Source: Hyphomicrobiales bacterium
Lineage (GTDB): Bacteria; Pseudomonadota; Alphaproteobacteria; Rhizobiales; Rhizobiaceae
Reading direction: 5' to 3'
DNA length: 45,466 nt
Assembly (NCBI GenBank): GCA_002400845.2
Contig: NVRK02000129.1
Span: forward strand, 1-45,466
Below are positions 1 through 8,504 of the stretch, piece after piece. Each line of letters begins with the position of its first letter. Within the stretch, counting starts at the first letter, position 1. The notes under the pieces are model-generated. The model was given only the letters and a program-made list of their open reading frames with translations, did not search any database and was not told the DNA's origin. A program made the position numbers and the translations under genes.

Positions 1-54
1 ACTTTCGTCTTTTTTGGCAGGTGGCTGTGTGTTTGTCTGTTTAACGTCGGTCAT
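1..54 (-). CDS. N-terminus of a divergent protein, possibly Irr (Fur family)
   Basis: An open frame starts at the ATG at 54-52 and runs off the left edge, giving only 18 residues (MTDVKQTNTQPPAKKDES). It is divergent from fabA. In Rhizobiales the gene in this position is usually irr, the haem-responsive Fur-family regulator of iron genes, whose N-terminus is variable and polar like this one. No diagnostic residue lies inside the window, so the identity rests on gene order alone. The Shine-Dalgarno signal is weak. Confidence 0.45.
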   Translation of the reverse strand, partial: MTDVKQTNTQPPAKKDES

Positions 55-346
55 TTTAAGATCAATCTGTTAACTAATTATAATCGCAATATAACGCGCA
101 ATACATTGTGCCGCAAGGTCACTATTGCAAGTGCATTGCTTGTTTGCGTTCTAATAAAATATATATAAGGCGTTATATAGGTAAAAATACCGTTTATGTG
201 GCTTTTTTTTGAAAATAAGATTAAATTGTCACAACTTTGCCTGTAGAAAATACAATAAAATTAAAAACTGTTTTGGACTGGCGCATAGCGTGTGTTATCA
301 CCAGTATTATTAACTATAATCACTCTCAAAAAGGGCTGAGCATCAC
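55..346. promoter_or_regulatory. Divergent promoter region upstream of fabA
   Basis: This 292-base AT-rich interval separates two divergent starts and must hold both promoters. It contains an 18-bp dyad at 162-179 (TATATAA-GGCG-TTATATA). A possible fabA promoter is TTGTCA followed by TACAAT about 19 bases later (around 228-257), but the spacing is long and the match weak. No canonical Irr box (TTTAGAA-N3/4-TTCTAAA) was found. Confidence 0.35.
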
Positions 347-868
347 ATGGCCGAGCAAAAATCCAGTTACACAAAAGAAGAAATTTTAACCTGTTCTCAC
401 GGCGATATGTTTGGTCCAGGCAATGCACAATTGCCATTGCCGCCAATGTTAATGTTTGATCGCATTACAGATATTTCTGAAACTGGCGGTGAGCATGGCA
501 AAGGCTATATAAGAGCAGAATTTGATATACATAAAGACCTATGGTTTTTTCCGTGTCACTTTGAAGGTGATCCAGTAATGCCTGGCTGTCCTGGACTAGA
601 TGGCATGTGGCAGCTAACAGGATTTTACCTTGGTTGGTTGGGCGAAAAAGGCAAAGGCCGCGCTATTTCAACAGGCGAAATTAAATTCAAAGGCATGATA
701 ACGCCTGAAACTAAGCTTGTAGAATACGGCATCGATTTTAGGCGCGTAATGCGCGGTCGCTTGGTGCTTGGTATTGCAAACGCATGGCTTAAAGCAGATG
801 GCGAAACCATTTACGAAGCTAAAGACCTTAAAGTAGCACTTTTCCAAGAAGCTGCAAAAGAAGCTTAA
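347..868 (+). CDS. fabA: 3-hydroxydecanoyl-ACP dehydratase/isomerase FabA
   Basis: FabA dehydrates 3-hydroxyacyl-ACP and isomerises trans-2- to cis-3-decenoyl-ACP, the branch point for unsaturated fatty acids in the cytoplasmic type II pathway. The 173-residue protein has the usual family length. The hot-dog active site is intact: [20 protein letters not shown] at about residues 70-89 carries the catalytic His71 and Asp85. It is followed at 49 bases by fabB and then fabI, so the three probably form one operon. Presence of the fabA/fabB pair implies the anaerobic route to unsaturated fatty acids. Confidence 0.98.
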   Translation: MAEQKSSYTKEEILTCSHGDMFGPGNAQLPLPPMLMFDRITDISETGGEHGKGYIRAEFDIHKDLWFFPCHFEGDPVMPGCPGLDGMWQLTGFYLGWLGEKGKGRAISTGEIKFKGMITPETKLVEYGIDFRRVMRGRLVLGIANAWLKADGETIYEAKDLKVALFQEAAKEA

Positions 869-917
869 ATATTAGAAAATCGATTTCCAAAAATCAATAA
901 ATTAAAAGGAAATATAA

Positions 918-2135
918 ATGAAGCGTGTTGTAGTCACCGGAATGGGCATTGTCTCTTCAATTGGTAATAATAATTCTGAAGTTCTTGAATCGTTGCGCGA
1001 AGCAAAGTCTGGCATAAGAACTGCGCCTGACTATGTTAAGTATGGTTTTAGAAGTCAGGTGTTTGGCGAGCCACAGCTAGACCCATTTGAAATACTAGAC
1101 CGCAGAACTGCACGTTTTATGGCAAAAGGCACTGCATGGAATTATATTGCCATGAAAGAAGCCATTGAAGACAGTGGCCTTGAAGAGGGCGAAGTTGTTA
1201 ATCCACGCACTGGTATTATTATGGGGTCTGGTGGGCCTTCAACGAAAGTTATTTTCGAAGCCGCTCTAACCACACAAGACCGTGGACCAAAACGCATTGG
1301 GCCCACAGCGGTTCCAAAAGCAATGAGTTCAACCGCTTCTGCAGTATTGGGCACACAATTTCAAATTAAAGGCGTGAATTATTCCATTACGTCTGCTTGT
1401 GCCACATCTAACCATTGTATTGGTAACGCTTACGAAACCATTCAAATGGGCAAACAAGATGTTATTTTTGCAGGTGGATCAGAAGACCTTGATTGGTCAA
1501 TGTCCAACATTTTTGATGCAATGGGCGCAATGTCTTCTAAATATAACGACGACCCTTCAACGGCGTCACGTGCATACGATGCAAACCGTGATGGTTTTGT
1601 AATCGCTGGCGGTGCAGGTGTTGTGGTTCTTGAAGAATTAGAACATGCGTTGGCACGTGGTGCTAAAATTTATGGCGAAATTGTTGGTTACGGTGCAACA
1701 TCAGATGGCGCCGATATGGTTGCCCCTTCTGGCGAAGGTGCCGTTCGTTGTATGCAAATGGCATTGGCAACGGTTAACGATCCAATCGACTATATCAACC
1801 CACACGGTACTTCTACACCAGTGGGCGACCTTAAAGAATCGCAAGCAATTAAAGAAGTATTTGGCGACAAATGCCCGCCAATTTCTGCAACAAAATCTTT
1901 AACAGGTCACTCTTTGGGGGCAACTGGCGTTCAAGAATCAATTTTTTCATTGATGATGATGAACAATGATTTCATTTGTGAAAGTGCTCACATTGAAACC
2001 CTTGGGGAAGAATTTAAAGACATGAACATCATTCAAAAGCGTGTTGATAATGCAAAGCTTAACACAGTGATGTCAAATTCATTTGGCTTTGGTGGCACTA
2101 ACGCAACGTTGGCCTTCCAACGTTACAATGGTTGA
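918..2135 (+). CDS. fabB: 3-oxoacyl-ACP synthase I FabB
   Basis: FabB condenses malonyl-ACP with acyl-ACP and elongates the cis-3-decenoyl product of FabA. The 405-residue protein has the thiolase-fold Cys-His-His triad: Cys161 (SACATSNHC), His297 (NPHGTSTP) and His331 ([12 protein letters not shown]). A good AAAGGAAA ribosome site sits just before the ATG. The C-terminal [13 protein letters not shown] motif is typical. It directly follows fabA, and its stop lies only a few bases before the chosen fabI start, so translational coupling is likely. Confidence 0.98.
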   Translation: MKRVVVTGMGIVSSIGNNNSEVLESLREAKSGIRTAPDYVKYGFRSQVFGEPQLDPFEILDRRTARFMAKGTAWNYIAMKEAIEDSGLEEGEVVNPRTGIIMGSGGPSTKVIFEAALTTQDRGPKRIGPTAVPKAMSSTASAVLGTQFQIKGVNYSITSACATSNHCIGNAYETIQMGKQDVIFAGGSEDLDWSMSNIFDAMGAMSSKYNDDPSTASRAYDANRDGFVIAGGAGVVVLEELEHALARGAKIYGEIVGYGATSDGADMVAPSGEGAVRCMQMALATVNDPIDYINPHGTSTPVGDLKESQAIKEVFGDKCPPISATKSLTGHSLGATGVQESIFSLMMMNNDFICESAHIETLGEEFKDMNIIQKRVDNAKLNTVMSNSFGFGGTNATLAFQRYNG

Positions 2136-2142
2136 TTTGACT

Positions 2143-2949
2143 ATGGACGGTTTGATGAAAGGTAAGCGCGGCCTCATTATGGGGGTCGCCAACAAAAACT
2201 CAATTGCTTGGGGCATTGCAACCAAACTTGCAGAACATGGCGCAGAGTTAGCCTTCACCTATCAAGGTGATGCATTTGGCAAACGGGTTAAACCGTTGGC
2301 TGAAAGCGTTGGGTCTAATTTGCTTTTGCCTTGCGATGTAGAAGATATTGCTAGCGTAGATGCACTTTTTGAAACATTAGAAAAAGAATGGGGCGAATTA
2401 GATTTTGTTGTTCACGCCATTGGTTTTTCAGATCGAGAAGAGCTTAAAGGCAAATACGCAGATACGTCGCGTGAAAATTTTTCTAAAACAATGGTTATTT
2501 CTTGCTTCTCCTTTACCGAGATTGCAAACCGTGCTGCAAAGCTAATGAAAAACGGCGGCTCTATGCTCACGCTTACCTATGGCGGTTCAACCAGAGTAAT
2601 GCCTAACTACAATGTTATGGGCGTAGCAAAAGCAGCGCTTGAGGCAAGTGTGCGTTATTTGGCAACTGATTTTGGTCCAGATAACATTCGCGTAAATGCG
2701 ATTTCGGCTGGAACAGTTAGAACGCTTGCTGGCGCTGGTATTGCAGATGCGCGTCAAATGTATAATTATCAACACAACAACGCGCCTCTACGCCGCACAG
2801 TGTCGTTAGAAGAGCTTGGCGGCTCGGCGCTTTACTTGCTGTCAGACCTATCTGGCGGTGTCACTGGCGAGATACATTTTGTCGATACAGGCTATTCGAC
2901 TATTTCTATGCCAACCCTAGAGCAATTGGCAAAATTAGACGCTAAATAA
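2143..2949 (+). CDS. fabI: Enoyl-ACP reductase FabI (NADH)
   Basis: FabI reduces trans-2-enoyl-ACP, the last step of each elongation cycle, and is the target of triclosan-type inhibitors. It is an SDR-fold protein with the nucleotide-binding GVANKNSIAWG near residue 14 and the catalytic pair Tyr156/Lys163 in NYNVMGVAK. Those positions equal the classical E. coli numbering, which supports the start MDGLMKGKRG at 2143 (268 residues). An in-frame ATG at 2128 would overlap the fabB stop by 8 bases; 2083 is less likely. The stop codon lies inside a hairpin at 2934-2961. Confidence 0.95.
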   Translation: MDGLMKGKRGLIMGVANKNSIAWGIATKLAEHGAELAFTYQGDAFGKRVKPLAESVGSNLLLPCDVEDIASVDALFETLEKEWGELDFVVHAIGFSDREELKGKYADTSRENFSKTMVISCFSFTEIANRAAKLMKNGGSMLTLTYGGSTRVMPNYNVMGVAKAALEASVRYLATDFGPDNIRVNAISAGTVRTLAGAGIADARQMYNYQHNNAPLRRTVSLEELGGSALYLLSDLSGGVTGEIHFVDTGYSTISMPTLEQLAKLDAK

Positions 2950-2961
2950 TTAGCGTCTAAT
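2934..2961. terminator. Bidirectional hairpin between convergent fabI and RsmC-like gene
   Basis: A perfect 12-bp stem with loop ATAA (core TTAGACGCTAA / TTAGCGTCTAA) covers the fabI stop codon at 2947-2949 and sits just beyond the stop of the convergent gene at 2984. On the minus strand the stem is followed by TTTT; on the plus strand by TAAACTT. It could end transcription from both sides, but the stem is AT-rich and the U-tracts are short. Confidence 0.55.
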
Positions 2962-2983
2962 AAACTTGCCCAATGCCTTCTAG

Positions 2984-3994
2984 CTACTTCACTGCTTCAT
3001 AAACTTTAAAACCGTTTTTATCAGCCAATAAAGTGCTACGCTTAAATGCGTGGTTCAATATTTCTTCATAAGGCAAAGTACGGTTGGCTACTATTAACAG
3101 CCTACCGCCAGAAATAAGTGTTGTGCTCGCAACTTCAATAAAGCGTTTTCCCAAATTAGGTTCTGCCGCTCGCCCAGAAGATAACCCAGCATGAAATGGC
3201 GGGTTCATCAGCACCCAGTCATAGGGCTTTTTCTTAAATTCAGCAGTTAAATCTGTCCAGTTAAAGCTGGTTGGTGTTTGAGTGCGCACATTTTGTTTTG
3301 CGCTTTCAAGCGACAAATAATCAGCTTCATAAAGGTCAACGCTTTCTATGCGCGGTGCAACTTTTAAAGCCTCATTAGACAAAAATCCCCAGCCTGCGCC
3401 AAAGTCTGCAACCTTGCCTCTAAGCCTATTATCAAAATAATCAATTAAAACCTTACTGCCTTTGTCAGGGCCATCTGCTGAGAACATGCCCTTGGTAGTT
3501 TTGTAATCGTCAAACTCAATGTCTCCATTTTCAACAGGCCATTCATCACCGCTTTTTTGGGAGGTAAAGACAAGGCCATGATATTTTGAAAAACTCTCAG
3601 TAATCTCTGTGCGCTGTCCAACCCATTTTCGAAGTGGTTGGATGCCAGTGTTCTTGTCGCCCACAACAGTTAATGTGCCACCCTCTGTCGTGGCATTCCA
3701 CGCGCGGCAAATGTTTATTTCATTTACCTTGCGCACACGCCCAGCAATTACAATTGCATTTGAATATTGCGTTAATTCTGAACGCGGCTCAACATTATAG
3801 CCCGCTTCCTTAAGCGCATTATAAGTTGGCCTAAACCCTTGCTCGCATGCAAAGCTTGCAACAAAGTCGTCGTCAATTTGTGGAAGTGGAATTGCGTTTA
3901 AAAGCAGTGTCTCACCTGCGTTTTTGCCAAGGTTTACAAGCTGGCGATCAATCGCAAGAACAAGCGCGTCTAAATAATCTGATTTGTTTTTCAT
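2984..3994 (-). CDS. RsmC-like class I SAM methyltransferase
   Basis: This 336-residue protein has the two-part layout of the RsmC/RlmG family: a divergent N-terminal half and a C-terminal Rossmann methyltransferase domain. The SAM-binding stretch is VADFGAGWGFLSNEAL, and the catalytic NPPF motif (LMNPPFHAG) is typical of N2-guanine methyltransferases of rRNA (RsmC acts on 16S G1207). I chose the ATG at 3994 (MKNKSDYLD); an upstream in-frame ATG at 4012 would add six residues. The exact target nucleotide is inferred from family, not shown. Confidence 0.85.
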   Translation of the reverse strand: MKNKSDYLDALVLAIDRQLVNLGKNAGETLLLNAIPLPQIDDDFVASFACEQGFRPTYNALKEAGYNVEPRSELTQYSNAIVIAGRVRKVNEINICRAWNATTEGGTLTVVGDKNTGIQPLRKWVGQRTEITESFSKYHGLVFTSQKSGDEWPVENGDIEFDDYKTTKGMFSADGPDKGSKVLIDYFDNRLRGKVADFGAGWGFLSNEALKVAPRIESVDLYEADYLSLESAKQNVRTQTPTSFNWTDLTAEFKKKPYDWVLMNPPFHAGLSSGRAAEPNLGKRFIEVASTTLISGGRLLIVANRTLPYEEILNHAFKRSTLLADKNGFKVYEAVK

Positions 3995-4070
3995 GGGCCT
4001 GCAAGACCACAAAATTGCATCACGTGCAAGGGTGATAAGAGTAGAATCTTATGGCATCAATTTTAAGAAC

Positions 4071-4712
4071 CTAATAATTAGCCTGTCGAGGCGTTAGGGC
4101 AGGGCCTACAACATTTGCATTGCCATAATTGTAACGAAAGCTTGCCATGTCTCTTTCAATGGCAGTTAACTCAGCTTCTTTTCTGCCAATGTCACGGTTA
4201 AGTTCATTAATGGCTCTTCTATCATCTCTTATGCGATATTGGGTATCTCGTTGATCGACTTTGCCTTCGCTGATTTTCTTTTCTTTGTCTTTGATAGAAA
4301 ACTCTACACTGTTAATTCTACTACGCAGATTAGAAATCTCTCTCGATTTTGTATAATGTAAAACACCAAGATCATAACCAACTCTAAAATTAGGGGCTAA
4401 ATCAACTGGGCAGTTGTTGGCATACACTTTGCCTTTTTGCCCATGGGATAAAGCATTTAAGGGTGTGCAAAATCTACGCAGTCCAATTTGGTAGCCTTGG
4501 TTCCAAAGTGTTTGATTTGCCACAACACCAGCTTTGTCGCATGATTTTGCATGGGCCCCAAATCGTTTTTGAGGGTCTTCACCATTCGCGCCATCTTGTT
4601 CGCCAATCACGCGCCAATCGGCAGAGTTACATTCTTCATTAGAAAGTGTCTGACACGAAGCCAATAAAAGTATGGAAATAAGTGCGGCTAGGCCAAGCAA
4701 AATCGGTTTCAT
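4071..4712 (-). CDS. DUF2799 family lipoprotein
   Basis: The ATG at 4712 has an AGGGG-type ribosome site and gives 213 residues. The N-terminus is a lipoprotein signal peptide with lipobox LLASC, acylated at Cys20, so the mature protein is membrane anchored facing the periplasm. The mid-region (DWRVIGEQDG ... RFGAHAKSC ... WNQGYQIGLRRFC) matches the pattern I know for DUF2799, including several conserved Cys. Residues about 140-200 form a charged heptad-like coiled coil. No function is established for this family. A longer in-frame reading from 4826 would place the signal peptide internally and is rejected. Confidence 0.75.
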   Translation of the reverse strand: MKPILLGLAALISILLLASCQTLSNEECNSADWRVIGEQDGANGEDPQKRFGAHAKSCDKAGVVANQTLWNQGYQIGLRRFCTPLNALSHGQKGKVYANNCPVDLAPNFRVGYDLGVLHYTKSREISNLRSRINSVEFSIKDKEKKISEGKVDQRDTQYRIRDDRRAINELNRDIGRKEAELTAIERDMASFRYNYGNANVVGPALTPRQANY

Positions 4713-4824
4713 GAGGATACCCCTAACAAAATTATCAATGTCGCCCATCAATATAATTGCGTAAAATCCCCTATCAATCAACCCTGCAAAACAGGCAAAC
4801 AAACTAATCTCAAGAAAACTAGAC

Positions 4825-4857
4825 AATAAAAAAGGCCAGACAAATGTCCGGCCTTTT
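4825..4857 (-). terminator. Rho-independent terminator of pnp
   Basis: On the minus strand, AAAAGGCCGGAC and GTCTGGCCTTTT pair (one G-U) around a 4-base loop and are followed by TTTTTTATT. It lies 28 bases after the pnp stop codon and is one of the clearest intrinsic terminators in the window. Confidence 0.9.
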
Positions 4858-4885
4858 AAAATACTTATTAAGAGTTGTTTTTAAA

Positions 4886-7012
4886 TTAAGCGTCGTCGCC
4901 TTTTTCTTCAACAATCTCTTTACCAGTTTCTTGATCGACAACTTTCATAGAAAGGCGAACCTTGCCACGATCATCAAAGCCCATCAGTTTAACCCAAACT
5001 TTTCCGCCTTCTTTAACAACGTCAGTTGTTTTACCAACGCGCTCATTAGCAAGTTGAGAAATGTGAACCAGGCCGTCTTTAGCGCCGAAGAAGTTTACGA
5101 ATGCGCCAAAGTCTACGCACTTAACAACAGTACCTTCGTAGATAACGCCAACTTCTGGATCATCAGTAATTGAACGGATCCAAGTAACAGCCGCATCGAT
5201 TTCTTTTGAAGAGGAAGAAGCAACTTTAACAGTACCATCGTCTTCGATGTTAACTTTCGCGCCAGTTTTCTCAACGATTTCGCGGATCACTTTACCACCT
5301 GAACCAATCACTTCGCGGATTTTATCAGTAGGAATTTTGAAAGTTTCAATGCGTGGTGCAAACTCACCAAGCTCAGAACGACCTTCTGTCAGTGCGCTCG
5401 CCATTTCATCAAGAATGTGGTTACGGCCTTCTTTAGCCTGATCGAGAGCAATCTTCATAATCTCTTCTGTAATACCAGTGATTTTGATATCCATTTGAAG
5501 AGATGTAATGCCTTCTGAAGTACCAGCAACTTTAAAGTCCATGTCACCTAGGTGATCTTCATCGCCCAAGATGTCTGAAAGAACAGCATAGTTTTTGCCT
5601 TCTTTAATAAGGCCCATAGCGATACCAGCAACAGGCGCTTTAAGTGGAACACCAGCATCCATGAATGCAAGAGAAGTACCACAAACAGTTGCCATAGAAG
5701 AAGAACCGTTAGATTCTGTAATCTCAGAAACCGCACGCAATGTGTATGGGAATTCTTCAGCTGATGGAAGAACCGCACGAATAGCACGCCAAGCCAATTT
5801 ACCATGACCAACTTCACGGCGTGATGTAAAGCCAATACGGCCTGTTTCACCCACAGAATATGGAGGGAAATTATAGTGCAGCATAAAGCGCTCTTTGTAT
5901 GTGCCAGTTAGCGCGTCAATCATTTGCTCGTCGTCTGCTGTACCAAGGGTCGCAACAACAATCGCTTGTGTTTCGCCGCGTGTGAACAATGCAGAACCGT
6001 GTGTTCTTGGCAAAATGCCAACTTCACTAGCAATAGCGCGAACAGTTGAAAGATCGCGTCCATCGATACGTTTACCAGTTTTGATAATAGAACCGCGAAC
6101 CACTTTAGCTTGTACAGATTTGAATACTTCACCAAGTACATTTGCTTCATCTTCAGATGCTTCATCATCCAAGAATTTAGCTTTTGCTTTTGTTTTTGCA
6201 ATATCAAGAGCTGAATAACGGTCTTGCTTATCAGAAATTTTGTAAGCTTTTTCGATGTCTTTACCAACAAGCTTAGCAAGCTTCTTAGCAAGATCGCTAT
6301 GGTCAGGTACAACGTGCTCTCTTGTAGGTTTCGCACATTTGTCAGCAAGTTCTTGAACCATGTCAATAACAGGTTGGAACTCTTCGTGACCAAACATCAC
6401 AGCGCCAAGCATAACTTCTTCGTTAAGAACGTTAGCTTCTGATTCCACCATAAGAACAGCGTCTTTAGTACCAGCAACGATTAAGTCAAGATCAGACTCG
6501 TCCATCTCGTCAATGTTAGGGTTAAGCACATAATCGCCATCAATCAAACCAACGCGCGCACCACCAATTGGGCCTTCAAACGGAAGACCAGCAATTGCAA
6601 GCGCCGCAGACGTTGCAATCATTGCAACGATGTCTGGGTTGTTTTCCATGTCGTGGCTTAAAACCATACAAGTTACTTGTGTTTCGTTTTTGTAGCCATC
6701 TGCAAATAGAGGACGGATAGGGCGGTCAATCAAACGACAAACTAGTGTTTCGTTTTCAGAAGGACGCGCCTCACGTTTGAAAAAGCCACCTGGAATTTTA
6801 CCAGCAGCATATGCTTTTTCAATGTAGTTTACTGTCAGTGGAAAGAAATCCATGCCAGGCTTTGGTGACTTTGCAGAAACAACCGCACACATTACAGCAG
6901 TTTCGCCGTATGTAGCAATGACACAACCGTCAGCTTGACGTGCAATTTTACCAGTTTCAATAGTTAAAGGGCGGCCGCCCCATTCAATTTCAATAAGATG
7001 ATGATCAAACAA
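4886..7012 (-). CDS. pnp: Polyribonucleotide nucleotidyltransferase (PNPase)
   Basis: PNPase degrades RNA 3'-to-5' with phosphate and is a core part of the RNA decay machinery. The 708 residues comprise two RNase PH-like domains, a KH domain ([15 protein letters not shown], about 560-590) and a C-terminal S1 domain ([19 protein letters not shown], about 625-695). The N-terminus, [16 protein letters not shown], is typical of alphaproteobacteria. The start is a TTG at 7012 preceded by AAGG at good spacing; no in-frame ATG fits the family N-terminus. It follows rpsO, separated by a 278-base leader with a long hairpin, and ends in a strong terminator. The leader suggests autoregulation. Confidence 0.98.
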   Translation of the reverse strand: MFDHHLIEIEWGGRPLTIETGKIARQADGCVIATYGETAVMCAVVSAKSPKPGMDFFPLTVNYIEKAYAAGKIPGGFFKREARPSENETLVCRLIDRPIRPLFADGYKNETQVTCMVLSHDMENNPDIVAMIATSAALAIAGLPFEGPIGGARVGLIDGDYVLNPNIDEMDESDLDLIVAGTKDAVLMVESEANVLNEEVMLGAVMFGHEEFQPVIDMVQELADKCAKPTREHVVPDHSDLAKKLAKLVGKDIEKAYKISDKQDRYSALDIAKTKAKAKFLDDEASEDEANVLGEVFKSVQAKVVRGSIIKTGKRIDGRDLSTVRAIASEVGILPRTHGSALFTRGETQAIVVATLGTADDEQMIDALTGTYKERFMLHYNFPPYSVGETGRIGFTSRREVGHGKLAWRAIRAVLPSAEEFPYTLRAVSEITESNGSSSMATVCGTSLAFMDAGVPLKAPVAGIAMGLIKEGKNYAVLSDILGDEDHLGDMDFKVAGTSEGITSLQMDIKITGITEEIMKIALDQAKEGRNHILDEMASALTEGRSELGEFAPRIETFKIPTDKIREVIGSGGKVIREIVEKTGAKVNIEDDGTVKVASSSSKEIDAAVTWIRSITDDPEVGVIYEGTVVKCVDFGAFVNFFGAKDGLVHISQLANERVGKTTDVVKEGGKVWVKLMGFDDRGKVRLSMKVVDQETGKEIVEEKGDDA

Positions 7013-7120
7013 TATCTTTTACCTTAAATATATAAAGTGGCCTGTCGGGTTCCCCTATTGGGCTTTCAATCAAACAGACACTCACTTTAAAATGTGTTTC
7101 ATGCGTTTTTTAGAATTCAC

Positions 7121-7188
7121 GGGCAAGACAACGAGAGATCTGAAAGTATTTGCTAATCATTAGCTACAGATATCTTGTAATCCTGCCC
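7121..7188 (-). promoter_or_regulatory. Long leader hairpin upstream of pnp, possible RNase III site
   Basis: Arms 7121-7142 and 7167-7188 (22 bases each) pair over nearly their full length: 17 Watson-Crick pairs and two G-U pairs on the minus strand, with three mismatches. The loop contains a second perfect stem, GCTAAT-C-ATTAGC (7152-7164). The structure starts about 108 bases upstream of the pnp TTG. In E. coli a long leader hairpin of pnp is cut by RNase III and then used by PNPase to repress itself; the same role is inferred here from position and shape. Confidence 0.6.
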
Positions 7189-7249
7189 CCAAATGAAGTC
7201 TGATTACGTATCATCAACAGGTCGCATAAATAATACCATGGTGATGAGT

Positions 7250-7282
7250 AAAAACGGCGGGCTTGTAAAACCAAACCCGCCG
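7250..7282 (-). terminator. Rho-independent terminator after rpsO
   Basis: On the minus strand CGGCGGGTTTG pairs with CAAGCCCGCCG (11 bp, one G-U) around a 6-base loop and is followed by TTTTTA. It lies 8 bases beyond the rpsO stop. Read-through would feed pnp, so it may be a partial terminator separating rpsO and pnp expression. Confidence 0.9.
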
Positions 7283-7290
7283 AAAATTAT

Positions 7291-7560
7291 TTAGCGACGC
7301 AAACCAAGACGCTCGATTAGCGACTTATAACGGGCTTCTTCAATGCTTCTAACGTAGTCAAGTAAACGACGACGTTGTGAAACCATAGCCAAAAGACCAC
7401 GACGTGAGTGGTTGTCTTTTTTATGACCTTTGAAGTGTTCTGTAAGGTTAGCAATACGCTCAGAAAGAATGGCTACTTGTACTTCAGGTGAACCAGTGTC
7501 ACCTTCTTTAGTACCATAATCTTTAATTAGTTCAGCTTTACGCTCAGGTGTAATCGACAT
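7291..7560 (-). CDS. rpsO: 30S ribosomal protein S15
   Basis: S15 binds the central domain of 16S rRNA early in small-subunit assembly. The 89-residue length and the sequence [16 protein letters not shown] ... [21 protein letters not shown] are diagnostic. The ATG at 7560 has an AAAGGAA ribosome site; an in-frame extension to 7650 has no family support. The usual truB-rpsO-pnp order is kept, except that a hydrolase gene intervenes upstream. A hairpin at 7581-7603 just ahead of the ribosome site could be a translational control element. Confidence 0.99.
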   Translation of the reverse strand: MSITPERKAELIKDYGTKEGDTGSPEVQVAILSERIANLTEHFKGHKKDNHSRRGLLAMVSQRRRLLDYVRSIEEARYKSLIERLGLRR

Positions 7561-7580
7561 CGATAGTTCCTTTGTAATAT

Positions 7581-7603
7581 GGGTATTTCGTAAGAAATAA
7601 CCC
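7581..7603 (-). promoter_or_regulatory. Hairpin in the rpsO leader
   Basis: GGGTATTTC and GAAATAACCC pair with one bulged A around the loop GTAA, ending only a few bases before the AAAGGAA ribosome site of rpsO. S15 represses its own mRNA through structured leaders in several bacteria, so an autoregulatory role is possible, but the known three-way-junction or pseudoknot signatures are not demonstrated here. Confidence 0.35.
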
Positions 7604-7658
7604 GATTGTATGTGTCGCCCGCAGCCAAGATGTCGTCTAGCAAGGGCCATTAATGCAA

Positions 7659-7682
7659 AATAACGGACAAAAGCCCGCTATT
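7659..7682 (-). terminator. Weak terminator after the exported hydrolase gene
   Basis: On the minus strand AATAGCGG and CCGTTATT (one G-U) enclose an 8-base loop and are followed by TTGC, giving TTATTTTGC overall. It lies about 65 bases past the stop at 7747 and would separate the hydrolase transcript from rpsO. Confidence 0.4.
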
Positions 7683-7746
7683 TGTAGTTCCTATAGTGGA
7701 ATTAAAGCAAAAATACCAGCACTTTATGGGGCGTTAGATATCACGA

Positions 7747-8403
7747 TTATTTAGCCTGTGTTACAGCTTCCATTTCCATTATTTCAGGATCGGTAAGTTC
7801 TTTGATTCTGTGATGGATTTCGTCCCAAATAGCTGGGTTTTCATCAATGTTAAAATGGTTGATGCCGCCGCGCAAATGAACATTTATGTTTTCAATTGTG
7901 CCAGTAAAGCCTTCGGCCGCAAATATGCGCGTTTCTTTGTGCTTAGGAAGATAATAATTTACGACTTCATTTACATTTGGGCCAACAGGTTCTGCTTCAA
8001 CAGGGTCCAGCATAACAACATAAGAAACTGGAATGTTATGTGCGCCTAATTTGGTCGCTAATAAAGGTGCTACATTTGCACCAAGCGAGTGCCCAACAAT
8101 GATAACAGGATAAGAAATTTGGCCTAGTGAGTTTCGAGCGATTAGATCGCCAGCGAGCGTATTCCAGTGGTGATGGTTAAAGACACAGTTTTTCAAACCA
8201 TCTTCTGTTACCCGTTTCGCCATAACATCTAGACCCAGTGAAAAGATATTTGCTAATCCACGAAGGAAATAAACTTCGCCCTGCTTGGTAGGTGTTATTT
8301 TAGAACAGTTTGCGTGTGCAATTGCCGTGCTAGAAATAATTCCAAAAATTAAGCCTACACAAACCAGTAATATTTTGCTTTTTAAAAATTGTTTGAAAAC
8401 CAT
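7747..8403 (-). CDS. Exported alpha/beta-hydrolase (lipase/thioesterase-like)
   Basis: The 218-residue protein has an N-terminal Sec signal peptide (charged start, hydrophobic stretch 10-28, probable cleavage near AHA/N at 29-32). The mature part shows VIIVGHSLGAN with the nucleophile Ser106 in a GxSxG elbow, a candidate Asp133 (VMLDPVE) and a candidate His183 (GGINHFNID), so a complete hydrolase triad is visible. The substrate is unknown. The start at 8403 is chosen because GGAGGA lies at ideal spacing; the ATG at 8418 overlaps that ribosome site. It sits between truB and rpsO, which are normally neighbours. Confidence 0.75.
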   Translation of the reverse strand: MVFKQFLKSKILLVCVGLIFGIISSTAIAHANCSKITPTKQGEVYFLRGLANIFSLGLDVMAKRVTEDGLKNCVFNHHHWNTLAGDLIARNSLGQISYPVIIVGHSLGANVAPLLATKLGAHNIPVSYVVMLDPVEAEPVGPNVNEVVNYYLPKHKETRIFAAEGFTGTIENINVHLRGGINHFNIDENPAIWDEIHHRIKELTDPEIMEMEAVTQAK

Positions 8404-8504
8404 ATTGCTATCCTCCATTACCGAAATTGATTTCGATTATGAAGTGTGACAATTTTTAGTTGTAATTTCTAGTGGCGATTTAATATTAGTTAGGTGATCT
8501 AAAA

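Noticed and set aside
55-346. Irr-box (ICE) control of fabA
   Set aside because: No TTTAGAA/TTCTAAA pair was found; only an unrelated AT-rich dyad is present.
5895-6218. Plus-strand frame opposite pnp
   Set aside because: It lies fully inside the highly conserved pnp gene and reads like translated antisense codons.
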